DNA of 64,000 nucleotides from Streptomyces chattanoogensis (lineage in GTDB: Bacteria; Actinomycetota; Actinomycetes; Streptomycetales; Streptomycetaceae), in the NCBI RefSeq assembly GCF_001294335.1, contig NZ_LGKG01000143.1, positions 35,983-99,982 on the forward strand, written 5' to 3'. The notes below the pieces were generated by a model. The model searched no databases. It was not told the origin of the DNA and saw nothing but the letters and a program-made list of their open reading frames with translations. Both the position numbers and the translations under genes were made by a program. Each line of letters begins with the position of its first letter. Within the stretch, counting starts at the first letter, position 1. This document shows, piece by piece, positions 26,658 through 35,995 of this stretch.

Positions 26658-28202
26658 TCAGGGGCGAGCGCCGGAGGTGCGCGGCGAGGGCGCCCTGACC
26701 GGCGGCTTCGGCGCCCCGACGGTGATCATCAGCCCTGCGGTGAGAGCGGCCAGCAGCATGATCGCCGAGCTCACGCCGAGCGCCGCCGTGAATCCGTCCA
26801 CCACCCCGTCCCGCACGATTTCGCTCCTCAGGGCGGGGGAAACGCCGTGGCCGCCGGTCCGCCTTGCCGCATCCGTCAGATGGGCCGCGATATAGGTCGC
26901 GGTGGTCGAGGTGGCGATCGTGTTCAGCAGCGCGGTGCCGATCGAACCCCCCACCTGCTGTGCCGTATTGACGGTCGCCGATGTCACCCCGGAATCCTGC
27001 GGCGCGACCCCGGACGTGGCCGTCGCCATCACCGGCATGAAGATCAGCCCCATCCCGAGGCCGACGAGGATTTCGGCGGGCAGGACATGCGCGACATAGG
27101 AGGGCCGGGCGGTCAGATACGTCAGCGTGTGCAGCCCGGCGGCGGCCAGCAGTGCGCCGGGGACCATCAGCAGACGGGGCGCGAGGCGGTGCAGCAGCCG
27201 TGCCGAGAGCTGCGTCGCGCCGACGACGATCGCCGCCGTCATCGGCAGAAATGCCAGTCCCGCTCTGACCGGCGAATACCCGAGCACGGTCTGGAAGTAA
27301 TACGTCATGAACAGGAACATCCCGAACAAGGCGATAACGGCCAGTGCCATGGTCAGGAAAGCGCCGCCGCGATTGCGGTCCCGCACGATATGCAGCGGAA
27401 GCAAGGGATAACGGGCACGCGTCTGCCACCAGCCGAAGAATGCGAGCAGCAGCACGCCGCCCACCAGCCATGCGACGACCTCACCGTCTCCCCAGCCCCG
27501 CGGCCGCGCCTCGCTGCATCCGTAGACAATCGCGACGAGCCCCCCGCCGCCCAGCAGCACACCGGGTATGTCCAGCCGCGCGCCGCCCCGCTCCCGGGTG
27601 TCGCGCAGAAAGAGGGAAGCCCCCGCCAGCGCGATAATGGCGACCGGGATGTTGACGTACAGACACCACCGCCAGGTCAAGTACTGCGTCAGCAGCCCCC
27701 CGGCAATCAATCCGATGGCCGCTCCGCCACCGGCAATGGCCCCGTAGATCCCGAACGCCTTGCTGCGCTCTTTCCCGATCGTGAAAGTCGTGGTCAGCAA
27801 GGAAAGGGCCGAGGGCGCCAGCAGCGCCCCGAATGCCCCCTGCAAGGCCCGCGCCCCGAACAGCAGCCCGGGCCCCATTGCCGCTCCACCCAGCCCCGAC
27901 GCGGCCGCGAACCCCACCAGGCCCACCATGAAGGTCCGCTTCCGTCCCGCCAGATCCGCAATCCGCCCGCCGAGCAGCAGCAAACCGCCGAAAGCGAGCA
28001 TGTACGCGGTGATCACCCACTGCCGGTTTGCATCCGACATTCCCAGATCCTGCTGGGCCGAGGGCAGCGCGATATTCACAATGGTGGCGTCCAGGACCAC
28101 CATCAATTGCGCGATCGCAATGACGACGAGGCCCCACCAGCGGCGGGGGTCGGGCGGCAGGGCCCAGCTGGGGGTGGGGCGAGGGGTTTCCGCCTGGCTC
28201 AT
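26658..28202 (-). CDS. DHA2-family (EmrB/QacA) MFS drug exporter
   Basis: A 514-residue exporter of the 14-helix DHA2 type. Family signatures: LDATIVNIALPSAQQDLGM (helix 1 motif), LGGRIADLAGRKRTFM (loop 2-3) and WRWCLYVNIP (helix 5-6). It probably expels toxic or endogenous compounds by proton antiport. ATG 28202 has GGAGGCGG upstream. No regulator gene adjoins it. The 170-bp gap to metG holds a weak 6-bp hairpin (26618-26641). Confidence 0.88.
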   Translation of the reverse strand: MSQAETPRPTPSWALPPDPRRWWGLVVIAIAQLMVVLDATIVNIALPSAQQDLGMSDANRQWVITAYMLAFGGLLLLGGRIADLAGRKRTFMVGLVGFAAASGLGGAAMGPGLLFGARALQGAFGALLAPSALSLLTTTFTIGKERSKAFGIYGAIAGGGAAIGLIAGGLLTQYLTWRWCLYVNIPVAIIALAGASLFLRDTRERGGARLDIPGVLLGGGGLVAIVYGCSEARPRGWGDGEVVAWLVGGVLLLAFFGWWQTRARYPLLPLHIVRDRNRGGAFLTMALAVIALFGMFLFMTYYFQTVLGYSPVRAGLAFLPMTAAIVVGATQLSARLLHRLAPRLLMVPGALLAAAGLHTLTYLTARPSYVAHVLPAEILVGLGMGLIFMPVMATATSGVAPQDSGVTSATVNTAQQVGGSIGTALLNTIATSTTATYIAAHLTDAARRTGGHGVSPALRSEIVRDGVVDGFTAALGVSSAIMLLAALTAGLMITVGAPKPPVRAPSPRTSGARP

Positions 28203-28501
28203 CGATATCCGCCTCCGCCGGTCGTCGGCCGGAGCACTTCACCCCCACAGCGTAGGCAGGCGGGGGCGGAATCGCCTGGTGGGGGAAAGCGGCGGAGCGC
28301 CCCGCCGGCACGGCCGCATCAGCCCGTCGTGTACGGCCCGCCCCCCTCGTGACGTCATCTACGCCCCTGCCGACTCCGGCGAGCACGAACGATGCCACCG
28401 TGCCGATTGCCGGCACTCCGGCGATCGCCCCACAATTCCCCCCGCTTTTGCGGTATTTCGCTTCGGCGGCGGTGGCGGCATTCCGGGGCTGCCTCAAATG
28501 A

Positions 28502-28537
28502 CTGCGGCCGGGCCCGAAGTGAGGGGCCCGGCCGCAG
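28502..28537 (-). terminator. Terminator of the VWA gene
   Basis: Perfect 14-bp inverted repeat CTGCGGCCGGGCCC / GGGCCCGGCCGCAG with an 8-nt loop, 23 bp past the stop of the VWA gene. The rest of the 357-bp gap to 28202 shows nothing recognisable except the DHA2 promoter region. Confidence 0.8.
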
Positions 28538-28559
28538 CCGATGGTCGCAGGGGTGCGGG

Positions 28560-30182
28560 TCAGTTGTCCTTGAGGACGCCGGCGGTGCGGGCCTCGGTGA
28601 GCCATTCGGGGAATTCGACCATCAGCTGCCCGTAGAGCTCGTCGGCCGAGAGGCTGCGGGGGTCGCGGCCGGCGTGGAAGAAGCCGGCGTTGTCGACGAT
28701 GCGCTTTTCCGGGACGGCCAGGTCATCGAGCTTGCGGAGGAAGTCGAAGCCCTTGGCGTCCGGGTCGCCGAATCCGACGAACTGCCAGAAGATGGGGAGT
28801 TCGGCGGCCTCGCAGAGGGCCTTTTCGGCGGCCGGCTTGGAGGTCGGGGCGCCGTCGGTCTGGAAGATGACGAAGGCGGGCGCGGTGCTGCCGGATTTCT
28901 TGTAGTGCTCGACCACGGCGTTGATGGCCCAGTGGTAGTTCGTACGGCCCATGTGGCCGAGTCCGGCGTGCAACTCCTCGATACGGCCTTCGTAGTTGGT
29001 CAGGTCGATATCGGCGGTGCCGTCGATATCGGTGGAAAAGAAGATGACGGGCACGGTGCCGTCGTCGTCCAGGTTGGCGGAAAGGCCCAGGGCCTGTTCG
29101 GCGAGGTTCTGGACCGTGCCGTCCTTGTAGTAGTTCCGCATCGAGCCGGAGCGGTCGAGGACCAGATAGACGGCGGCGCGCTGGGTGGCGAGGTTGTGCT
29201 TCGCCAGGGTGGCGGAGGCGGACTTGTAGAGGCTGACGAGGGCGGGCGCGGTGGTTTCCACCTTGGTGAGGGAGAGGGGGGCTGCGCTCTCGGGGGCCGC
29301 GTCCTCGAGAGCTGCTTCGTCGGCGGCCGGTTCCACGGGGGCCTGGGGCTCCTCTGCCGGAACCTGGGGCTCCGGCTTGGGGGCGGTTGCGGCCTCGGCC
29401 TCGGGCTCGGTCTCCGGCTCGGGGGCCGCCTCCGGGGCGGCCTCGGCTGCTGCCTCTGGGGCGGCCTCGGGCTCCGGCTTGGCTTCGGCCTCGGGCTCGG
29501 TCTCCGCTTCGGGCTCGGTCTCCGCTTCGGGCTCGGTCTCGGCTTCGGGCTTGGTCTCGGCCTTCGCCTCAGTGGCCTCGGTGGCCGGCTGCGGCTTCGG
29601 GTTGTCGAAGGCCTCGCTGACGAGGGCGGAGATGTCGTCGGAGGGTGCCGCGGTGTCCGCGGAGTCCACGGCCGGGGCCGGTTCGGCCGGTTCGGCCGCC
29701 TTGGGCTCCTCGGCGGGCTCGGCGGGGGCGGTGGGCTCGCTGGTGGCGGTGCCCTCCGCCGCGGGGGCCTCGTCGGCCACGGCAGGCCCGTCAGCCACGA
29801 CAACCGCATCGGGCTCTACAGCCGCGTCGGTCTCGACCACCGCGCCGGCCTCGGCAACCGCACCGGCCTCGCCGGGCTTGTCGGCCGCCGCCGGCTCCTC
29901 GTCCAGCGTGACCTCCTCCCGTACCGAGGGAGCCGTCTTCGCCTTCTCGTCCACCGGGCTGCCCTGCGCGGGAAGAGCGGCCGTGGCCGGCGCCTCGCCG
30001 GGCGCCGTGCGCGCGGCCGGGACCTCGGGTTCGGGGGCGGCGGCCGGGACGGATTCCTCGCGGGCCTCCGGGATCGTTGCCGATTCCGGCGCCCGGTCGG
30101 CGCCGTCCCGTGCCGCGCCGGATTGTTCGCGGGCCGCCTTGGAGCGGCCGAAAGCGTTGCGCAGCAGACTCCGAATGCCCAT
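28560..30182 (-). CDS. VWA-domain (TerF-like) protein with long acidic repeat tail
   Basis: A 540-residue protein. The N-terminal 20 residues are basic; residues about 30-320 are low-complexity Ala/Pro/Glu-rich, including exact hexapeptide repeats PEAETE near residues 207-234. The C-terminal 210 residues form a von Willebrand A domain with MIDAS motif DRSGSM (about 342-347), resembling TerF-type VWA proteins of tellurite-resistance operons. A role in metal or stress response is a family guess; no ter genes lie next to it. ATG 30182 has GAGAGG before it. The 787-bp gap upstream is described under findings. Confidence 0.8.
   Translation of the reverse strand: MGIRSLLRNAFGRSKAAREQSGAARDGADRAPESATIPEAREESVPAAAPEPEVPAARTAPGEAPATAALPAQGSPVDEKAKTAPSVREEVTLDEEPAAADKPGEAGAVAEAGAVVETDAAVEPDAVVVADGPAVADEAPAAEGTATSEPTAPAEPAEEPKAAEPAEPAPAVDSADTAAPSDDISALVSEAFDNPKPQPATEATEAKAETKPEAETEPEAETEPEAETEPEAEAKPEPEAAPEAAAEAAPEAAPEPETEPEAEAATAPKPEPQVPAEEPQAPVEPAADEAALEDAAPESAAPLSLTKVETTAPALVSLYKSASATLAKHNLATQRAAVYLVLDRSGSMRNYYKDGTVQNLAEQALGLSANLDDDGTVPVIFFSTDIDGTADIDLTNYEGRIEELHAGLGHMGRTNYHWAINAVVEHYKKSGSTAPAFVIFQTDGAPTSKPAAEKALCEAAELPIFWQFVGFGDPDAKGFDFLRKLDDLAVPEKRIVDNAGFFHAGRDPRSLSADELYGQLMVEFPEWLTEARTAGVLKDN
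29486..29560. repeat. 18-bp tandem repeats coding PEAETE
   Basis: About four near-identical 18-bp units with pattern CTCGGTCTCCGCTTCGGG on the plus strand, in frame with the VWA gene and coding repeated PEAETE or variants. Such arrays may change length by slippage. Confidence 0.7.
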
Positions 30183-30969
30183 CGGCGAACCTCTCTTGCG
30201 TGTGGTGGGGTGCGGCGAATGTCCGTGAAACACAGACATGTCCCTGACCAGGACGGATACGTAAGGGTAGCGGCCTGCACCGGCCTCATCGTGGGACCCC
30301 GCGCCTTGTGTGGCGGGCGATCCAGGGGTCTGGCGGGGTGGCCGGGCATTCCCCCTGCATACGGAAGGGTTTGCGCGTTTGAACGGCGTCCCGCGGAATC
30401 GCATCGCCCAGGCATTCACCCGAAGTTCATGATTGCGCTGACGTGTGGCGGGGCGGGTTCATGATGCCGCGGCGAATCGAAGTTGTTGTCAAATCGTTCG
30501 GCGTTCTTCGCTGTTCTTGCGCAGGCGGCGGAAGTTCTTGCCGTTGAGCGCGCGTATGAGCGCGGGTAGCCGTACGGAAATCTGTGCATTTCGGGGGATG
30601 GGAATGCGATCGGCGGTCGTAACGGAATGTCCGGCACGTGACGGTCAAGGCCGCGGCCCCCGTTACGGACACGGCCCCCCGTTACGGTCACGCCTGAGGC
30701 TGTGGCGCCCCGTGCGTGGCTGGTTCTCGCCCATCCCGTCCGCTCCGACCGCACCCCCGGCCGGACCGCCCCGCACCCCGGGCACGGCCGGGACATCACG
30801 CCCCGGAAACGTTTGAGCAAGAGATAGGTAAGAACTAAGTCGCTCAGGTATCCGACAAGCAGGTGTGCCCGTCTTCTCCGGTGACCATTGTCCTGAGCCG
30901 CCCGTTGTGCATCTAGGCGGCCGATACGTAGGCAAGAACCCTTTCGGGGGTGACAGGAGATGTGGGCGC

Positions 30970-32274
30970 ATGGGGCTGACCAGTCAGTCGCTCGAAATCA
31001 CGGTGGTCGTGCTGGCCTTGGCCTGTGTGGCTGCCACGGTGTGGCTCTGGCCCAAGCTGTCCCGGAGCGGAGTGCGGTCCGTGCTGGGCCGGCTCGGCGC
31101 CATCGTGGTCACCCAGCTGTCCATCGTGTGCGCGCTCGCTCTGGCGGTGAATTCGAGCTTTGAGTTCTACGGCAGCTGGGACGAGCTGCTGGGCAACAAC
31201 GAGCAGGCACCGGTGTCCGTGAGCCAGAACGGCGGGCAGTACGCGTCGATCGGCAACATCAAGGGCGGCCTGGTCCAGCCGGCCGGCCCCCAGGGCCTCG
31301 ACCGGGTGACCGGTCTGCCCAAGGGCCCCGCGGACAAGGTGGGCAAGGTCGAGTCCGTACGGATCATCGGCCGCCGGACCCGGGCCATCAATCCGGGCTT
31401 CGTCTATCTGCCGCCGCAGTACTTCCAGCAGCAGTTCCGCCGCCAGCGGTTCCCGGTCATGGTCGTGATCAGCGGCTACCCCGGCGGCATCATGAACCTC
31501 GCGCAGCACCTCCAGGTGCCGCAGAACGCGGGCCGCCTGATCGCGCAGGGCAGGATGCAGCCGACCGTGATCGTGATGGTCCGGCCGACGATCGCGCCGC
31601 CGCGGGACACCGAGTGCGTGGACGTACCGGGCGGGCCGCAGGCCGAGACGTTCTTCACCAAGGACCTGCCGGACGCGATGAAGTCGGCGTACCGGGTCGG
31701 TCGCGACCCCAGCGCCTGGGGCGCGTTCGGGTACTCGTCCGGGGGCACGTGCTCGCTCCAGCTGGCGATGCGCAACCCGAAGGTCTACACCTCGGCGGTC
31801 TCGCTCTCCGGTGACTACCGCATCAAGGACGACCTCACCACCGGCAGCCTCTTCGGCCCCGGCCTTGCGGGCGCGAAGCGGGAGCGGGAGCACGACCTGC
31901 TGTGGCGGCTCAAGCACCTGCCCGCGCCGCAGGTCTCCGCGCTGGTGGCCAGCAGCCGCCAGGGCGAGCAGGATTACGGCGACACGATGAAGTTCATCCA
32001 CGCCGCCAAGCCGCCGATGACGGTGGACTCGATCATCCTGCCGCGGGGCAGCCACCAGTTCACCACCTGGCGGCGCGAGGTGGTGCCGGCGCTGGAGTGG
32101 CAGAGCCAGCAGCTGACGTTCCCTCAGGACACGGAGGCCGTGAAGCCGCCGCGCAAGCCGGGGACCGTGCCGCCGAAGACCCCGGTTCCGGGGCAGGGCA
32201 CGGCGCCGTCGAACGCGCCGGCCGCCTCGCCGGGTGAGCGCAAGCGCGTGGAGGCGGAGCAGTCGCGAGGCTGA
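30970..32274 (+). CDS. Membrane-anchored esterase (alpha/beta hydrolase)
   Basis: A 434-residue protein: two or three N-terminal hydrophobic segments (about 8-26 and 39-60), then an exported alpha/beta hydrolase domain of the Esterase-D/Ag85-like family. The nucleophile elbow is GYSSGG (Ser about 255); a C-terminal GSHQF supplies the likely His. A Pro-rich tail ends the protein. It could be a cell-envelope esterase; true mycolyltransferase activity is not expected in an organism without mycolic acids. ATG 30970 has AGGAGA 9 bp upstream. Confidence 0.75.
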   Translation: MGLTSQSLEITVVVLALACVAATVWLWPKLSRSGVRSVLGRLGAIVVTQLSIVCALALAVNSSFEFYGSWDELLGNNEQAPVSVSQNGGQYASIGNIKGGLVQPAGPQGLDRVTGLPKGPADKVGKVESVRIIGRRTRAINPGFVYLPPQYFQQQFRRQRFPVMVVISGYPGGIMNLAQHLQVPQNAGRLIAQGRMQPTVIVMVRPTIAPPRDTECVDVPGGPQAETFFTKDLPDAMKSAYRVGRDPSAWGAFGYSSGGTCSLQLAMRNPKVYTSAVSLSGDYRIKDDLTTGSLFGPGLAGAKREREHDLLWRLKHLPAPQVSALVASSRQGEQDYGDTMKFIHAAKPPMTVDSIILPRGSHQFTTWRREVVPALEWQSQQLTFPQDTEAVKPPRKPGTVPPKTPVPGQGTAPSNAPAASPGERKRVEAEQSRG

Positions 32275-32288
32275 GGTGACATGCCGCG

Positions 32289-32320
32289 AAGGGGGCGCCG
32301 GTCGATACCGGCGCACCCTT
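32289..32320. terminator. Bidirectional terminator between esterase and deacetylase
   Basis: Strong hairpin with arms AAGGG-G-GCGCCGGT / ACCGGCGC-A-CCCTT, 4-nt loop and one internal mismatch, followed by TTTC on the plus strand. It lies between the convergent stops at 32274 and 32345. Confidence 0.85.
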
Positions 32321-32344
32321 TCGTCTGCGGTTTTCCGCGGCGGC

Positions 32345-33199
32345 CTACGGCCGGTAGACCATCCCCGGCTCCGGCTTCGCCGGTGAGAGGAGCTGCGAGA
32401 CCGTGACGATCGTGTAGCCGCGCTTCTTCAGCTGCGTGATGATGCCGGGGACGGCCGGGACGGTTCCCTTGTAGATGTCGTGCAGCAGGATGATGCCGTC
32501 GCGCTCGGTCTGGTCCAGCACCCGCTTCGTGATCAGGTCCGAGTCGGTGGTCTGGTAGTCCTTGGCGGTCACGCTCCACAGCACCTGTGCCAGGCCCAGC
32601 TCCTTGCTGACCTGGGAGACGCTCTCGTCGGTCCGCCCCTGCGGCGGGCGCATCAGCGTCGGCGTCCTGCCGGTGATCTTTCGTACGGCGTCCTGGACGC
32701 GGGAGAGTTCCCGCTTGGCCTCGGCCGGTTCGATGTCGGTGAGGATCTGGTGCGACCAGGTGTGGTTGGCCAGCTCATGGCCCTCGGCGTCGATCCGCTT
32801 GACCTCGGCGGGGCGTTCGGCGATGTGGTTCTTGCCGAGCATGAAGAAGGTGGCGTGCACCTTCTCCTTCTTGAGGATGTCGAGCAGCCGGTTGGTGTTC
32901 TCGCTGGGGCCGGCGTCGAAGGTGAGAGCCACGCACTTGGCCTTGCGGCAGTCGACGCCGGGGGCGCCGGTCCGCTCGGCGCTCTTCCCGTTCCGGGCGT
33001 CTGTGTCCTTTGCGTCCCCGTTCTTTCCGTCCTCGTCGGGGGATTCCGCGGCTGCGATGGCATCGGCGCGGGCGTCGGCCGGGGCGGTGACGTCGTACGA
33101 GGCGCAGCCGCTGAGGGCCAGGGCCAGGGTGGTGGCCGTCAGCAGCCCGGATATGCCGGCTGCGGACATGCTGCGGACTGCGGACTTCTGCTTCGGCAT
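32345..33199 (-). CDS. Polysaccharide deacetylase lipoprotein (NodB domain)
   Basis: A 284-residue exported protein: signal peptide with lipobox LALSGC, an acidic linker, then a NodB homology domain. Motif 1 reads TFDAG at about 92-96 instead of TFDDG: the first Asp (catalytic base) is kept, the second (a metal ligand) is Ala. Motif 2 HTWSH (about 144-148), motif 3 RPPQGRTD and LLHDI are present. Family members remove N-acetyl groups from peptidoglycan or chitin. TFDAG also occurs in other streptomycete deacetylases, so it may still be active. ATG 33199. Confidence 0.82.
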   Translation of the reverse strand: MPKQKSAVRSMSAAGISGLLTATTLALALSGCASYDVTAPADARADAIAAAESPDEDGKNGDAKDTDARNGKSAERTGAPGVDCRKAKCVALTFDAGPSENTNRLLDILKKEKVHATFFMLGKNHIAERPAEVKRIDAEGHELANHTWSHQILTDIEPAEAKRELSRVQDAVRKITGRTPTLMRPPQGRTDESVSQVSKELGLAQVLWSVTAKDYQTTDSDLITKRVLDQTERDGIILLHDIYKGTVPAVPGIITQLKKRGYTIVTVSQLLSPAKPEPGMVYRP

Positions 33200-33337
33200 G
33201 TGGGTCCCTTTCGAACGCGGGCGGTACGGCGGGGCGTCCGAGAGGCGGTCTGACCTGCGATTTCGGGCAGCACGCAGCGCGGCGCGGCGGGGCGTCGCCC
33301 CCCCGCGTCGGCATGGACCGAACGGACTTCACGGACT

Positions 33338-33367
33338 ATACACAGGGTGTATTCATGGCATGTATAC
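33338..33367. promoter_or_regulatory. Candidate operator between deacetylase and osmoprotectant operon
   Basis: Inverted repeat ATACAC-AGG-GTGTAT (33338-33352) followed by a GTATAC palindrome (33362-33367) in the 283-bp divergent gap. AT-rich for this genome. Binding protein unknown. Confidence 0.4.
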
Positions 33368-33482
33368 GTGGGGTGTGTACGCCCCGGTACTCCGGGGGCT
33401 GCCTGTGTGAGATGCGGTGGGCGGGACTCGATCGGACGCGGTGGGCGCGACACCCCGGCCGCCGCCGGGATGGACTCGTAGC

Positions 33483-34232
33483 GTGACCGCACCGCCGCCG
33501 GACGACTGCCTGGCCCGTAACGACTGGATCTGCGGCGACTACCTGAGCACCCGTCGGCAGATCCTGCTCGACGCCGTCGCGCAGCACCTCCAGCTGACGG
33601 TGATTTCGGTGGCGCTCGGCCTGCTGATCGCGGTCCCGCTGGCGGTGCTGGCCCGGCGCCGTCGCTGGACGCTCGGGCCGGTGCTCGGCATCACCACGGT
33701 GATCTACACGATCCCGTCGCTGGCGATGTTCTCGCTGCTGCTGCCGGTCTACGGGCTGTCCGCCACCCTCGTCGTGGTCGGCCTCGCCCTCTACTCGCTC
33801 ACCCTGCTCGTCCGGAACATCCTGGCGGGGCTGGACGGCGTCCCGGCGGAGGCCAAGGAGGCCGCGCGCGGGATGGGCTACGGGCCGATGCGGCAACTGC
33901 TGGCCGTGGAGCTGCCGCTGGCGCTGCCCGCCGCGCTGGCCGGGCTGCGGATCGCCACCGTCTCGGCGGTCTCGCTCACCACGGTCGGGGCGATCGTCGG
34001 GTACGGCGGGCTGGGCAATCTCATCTACGCCGGGATGAACTCCTACTTCAAGGCGCAGGTGCTCACCGCCTCCGTGCTGTGCGTGATCATCGCCGTCGTC
34101 CTCGATGTGCTGCTGCTCGGGGCGGAACGGCTGCTCACGCCCTGGCGGCGGGCGGGCCGGACGACGCGGGTGCGGGCCCGGGCCGCAGCAGGCGCGCGGC
34201 GGCCGGTCGCGGCGACCGGGCGGTGGCCGTGA
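33483..34232 (+). CDS. Osmoprotectant ABC transporter permease (first)
   Basis: A 249-residue permease of the OpuB/ProW type with about five to six membrane helices and the EAA loop EAARGMGYGPMRQLLAVELPLALP. With the next two genes it should form a glycine betaine/choline-type importer. GTG 33483 is used; no strong Shine-Dalgarno sequence. It overlaps the second permease by four bases (GTGA). No ATP-binding gene precedes it, although the usual gene order puts one there. Confidence 0.82.
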   Translation: MTAPPPDDCLARNDWICGDYLSTRRQILLDAVAQHLQLTVISVALGLLIAVPLAVLARRRRWTLGPVLGITTVIYTIPSLAMFSLLLPVYGLSATLVVVGLALYSLTLLVRNILAGLDGVPAEAKEAARGMGYGPMRQLLAVELPLALPAALAGLRIATVSAVSLTTVGAIVGYGGLGNLIYAGMNSYFKAQVLTASVLCVIIAVVLDVLLLGAERLLTPWRRAGRTTRVRARAAAGARRPVAATGRWP

Positions 34233-34903
34233 ACACCCTCTCCGCGGTCTGGTCCTGGTTGACCACCGCCGCCAACTGGTCCGGCGAGAACGGCGTCTGG
34301 CACCGGCTCGAACAACACCTCGTCCTGACCTTCGTCTGTCTGGCCATCAGCATCGTGATCGCACTGCCGATCGCGCTGACGCTCGGCCATCTCGGGCGCG
34401 GCGGCGCGCTGGCCGTCAATCTCGCCAACATCGGCCGCGCGGTGCCGACCTTCGCCGTGCTGGTGCTGCTCCTGCTGACCCCGATCGGACGGTACGGGCA
34501 GTGGCCCACCGTCATCGCCCTCGTGCTGTTCGCCATTCCGCCGCTGCTGACCAATGCGTATGTGGGGATGCGCGAGGTGGACCGGAACGTGGTGGAGGCC
34601 GCCCGCGGGATGGGGATGACCGGGACGCAGCTGGTGTGGCGGGTCGAGGTGCCGCTGGCGTTTCCGCTGGTCCTGACCGGTATCCGGATCGCCGCCGTAC
34701 AGCTGGTGGCCACCGCCACGCTCGCCGCGCTGGTGGGCGGAGGCGGTCTGGGCCGGATCATCACCGCGGGCTTCAACCTCGCCAGCACGCCGCAGGTGGT
34801 GGCCGGGGCGGTGATCGTCGCGGTGTTCGCGCTGGTGATGGAGGCGGCGTTCGAGCTGGGGCAGAAGTGTGCCCCAGCGTGGGTGCGGGGCCGGATCCGG
34901 TGA
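34229..34903 (+). CDS. Osmoprotectant ABC transporter permease (second)
   Basis: A 224-residue permease with the EAA loop EAARGMGMTGTQLVWRVEVPLAFP and five to six helices. GTG 34229 overlaps the stop of the first permease, and its own stop overlaps the GTG of the binding-protein gene. It is paralogous to the first permease, as is usual for the OpuBB/OpuBD pair. Confidence 0.85.
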   Translation: MNTLSAVWSWLTTAANWSGENGVWHRLEQHLVLTFVCLAISIVIALPIALTLGHLGRGGALAVNLANIGRAVPTFAVLVLLLLTPIGRYGQWPTVIALVLFAIPPLLTNAYVGMREVDRNVVEAARGMGMTGTQLVWRVEVPLAFPLVLTGIRIAAVQLVATATLAALVGGGGLGRIITAGFNLASTPQVVAGAVIVAVFALVMEAAFELGQKCAPAWVRGRIR

Positions 34904-35895
34904 GGGCCCATCCGGTGAGGACCCATCCGTTGAGGCGCACCCGTATCGCCGCCGCAGCGGCCGTCGTGGCCGCCGCCGTCCTGTCCGGCTGCGGCGGCGG
35001 CCCCTCCCTCGAGGACCGCGGTGCGATCACCGCCTCGCCCGGGGACAGCCGCCATCTGTCCATCGGCTCGGCCGGTTTCACCGAGAGCGAGCTGCTGGCC
35101 CAGATGTACGCGGCGCTGCTCGGCCACGCCGGCTACCGAACCGACCTTCTCACCGTCGGCAACCGTGAGCTGTATGAACCGGCACTGGAGAACGGCCAGA
35201 TCGATGTCGTCCCCGAGTACGCCGCCACCCTCGCGGACTGGCTCAACGCCAAGACCCACGGGCCCAAGGCCGCCCCGGTCGCCTCACCCGACCTCGGCGC
35301 CACGATGACCGCGCTGCGCAAGCTGGCCGCGGCCCGGGGTCTTGCCGTGCTGCCGGCGGGCCGGGCCGTCGACCAGAACGCCTTCGCGGTGAGCCGCTCG
35401 TACGCCACCAGGCACCACCTCAGAACCCTCAGCGACCTGGGCCGCTCCGGGCTGCCGGTGCGGCTGGCGGCGGGTGACGAGTGCGTTCAGCGGCCGTTCT
35501 GCGCGCCTGGGCTGCGAACGAAGTACGGGATCCGCATCACCGCCGTCGACCCGAAGGGCGTGGGCACCACCCCCGCCAAGCAGGCCGTCCAGAACGGCCA
35601 GGACCAGATGGTGCTCACCACCAGCACCGATGCCACCCTCGACCAGTTCGGGCTGGTGCTGCTCACCGACGACAAGAAGCTGCAGAACGCGGACAACGTC
35701 GTCCCACTGGTCAATCGCTCCCGCGCCGGCGGCCCACGGGCGGCGGCTGCGCTCGATCGCCTCAACAAGGTGCTGACCACCGCGGAGCTGGCGCGGCTCA
35801 ATGAGCAGGTGGACAGCTGGCGGCGGCTGCCGGCGGATGTGGCGCGTAACTACCTGGTGTCGAAAGGGCTGTTGCCGAAGAAAACGGGGGAATAG
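34900..35895 (+). CDS. Osmoprotectant ABC transporter substrate-binding lipoprotein
   Basis: A 331-residue lipoprotein with lipobox VLSGC. The mature protein begins with SIGSAGFTESELLAQMYAALL, typical of OpuAC/ProX-family binding proteins for glycine betaine, choline or related compounds, and has DVVPEYAATLADWL. Start is GTG 34900 (overlap with the previous stop) or GTG 34915. ATP hydrolysis must be supplied by a subunit encoded elsewhere or the system is inactive. Confidence 0.85.
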   Translation: MRAHPVRTHPLRRTRIAAAAAVVAAAVLSGCGGGPSLEDRGAITASPGDSRHLSIGSAGFTESELLAQMYAALLGHAGYRTDLLTVGNRELYEPALENGQIDVVPEYAATLADWLNAKTHGPKAAPVASPDLGATMTALRKLAAARGLAVLPAGRAVDQNAFAVSRSYATRHHLRTLSDLGRSGLPVRLAAGDECVQRPFCAPGLRTKYGIRITAVDPKGVGTTPAKQAVQNGQDQMVLTTSTDATLDQFGLVLLTDDKKLQNADNVVPLVNRSRAGGPRAAAALDRLNKVLTTAELARLNEQVDSWRRLPADVARNYLVSKGLLPKKTGE

Positions 35896-35995
35896 CCGCG
35901 GGAATTGCTGCGGGAAGGGGCGAGCGGAGAAAGAGCGCGGCGGCGCGGACGGCCGCGTGGCAGGATGCCGGGCATGCACGCATACCGAAAGGCCT

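Noticed and set aside
29486..29560. 18-bp repeats as a CRISPR array
   Set aside because: Units are head-to-tail with no spacers and encode an in-frame peptide repeat.
30416..30820. 134- and 123-codon frames on either strand of the 787-bp gap
   Set aside because: Arg/Pro-rich translations without motifs or good starts; not supported as genes. Only the 38-codon frame at 30489-30605 has protein-like composition.
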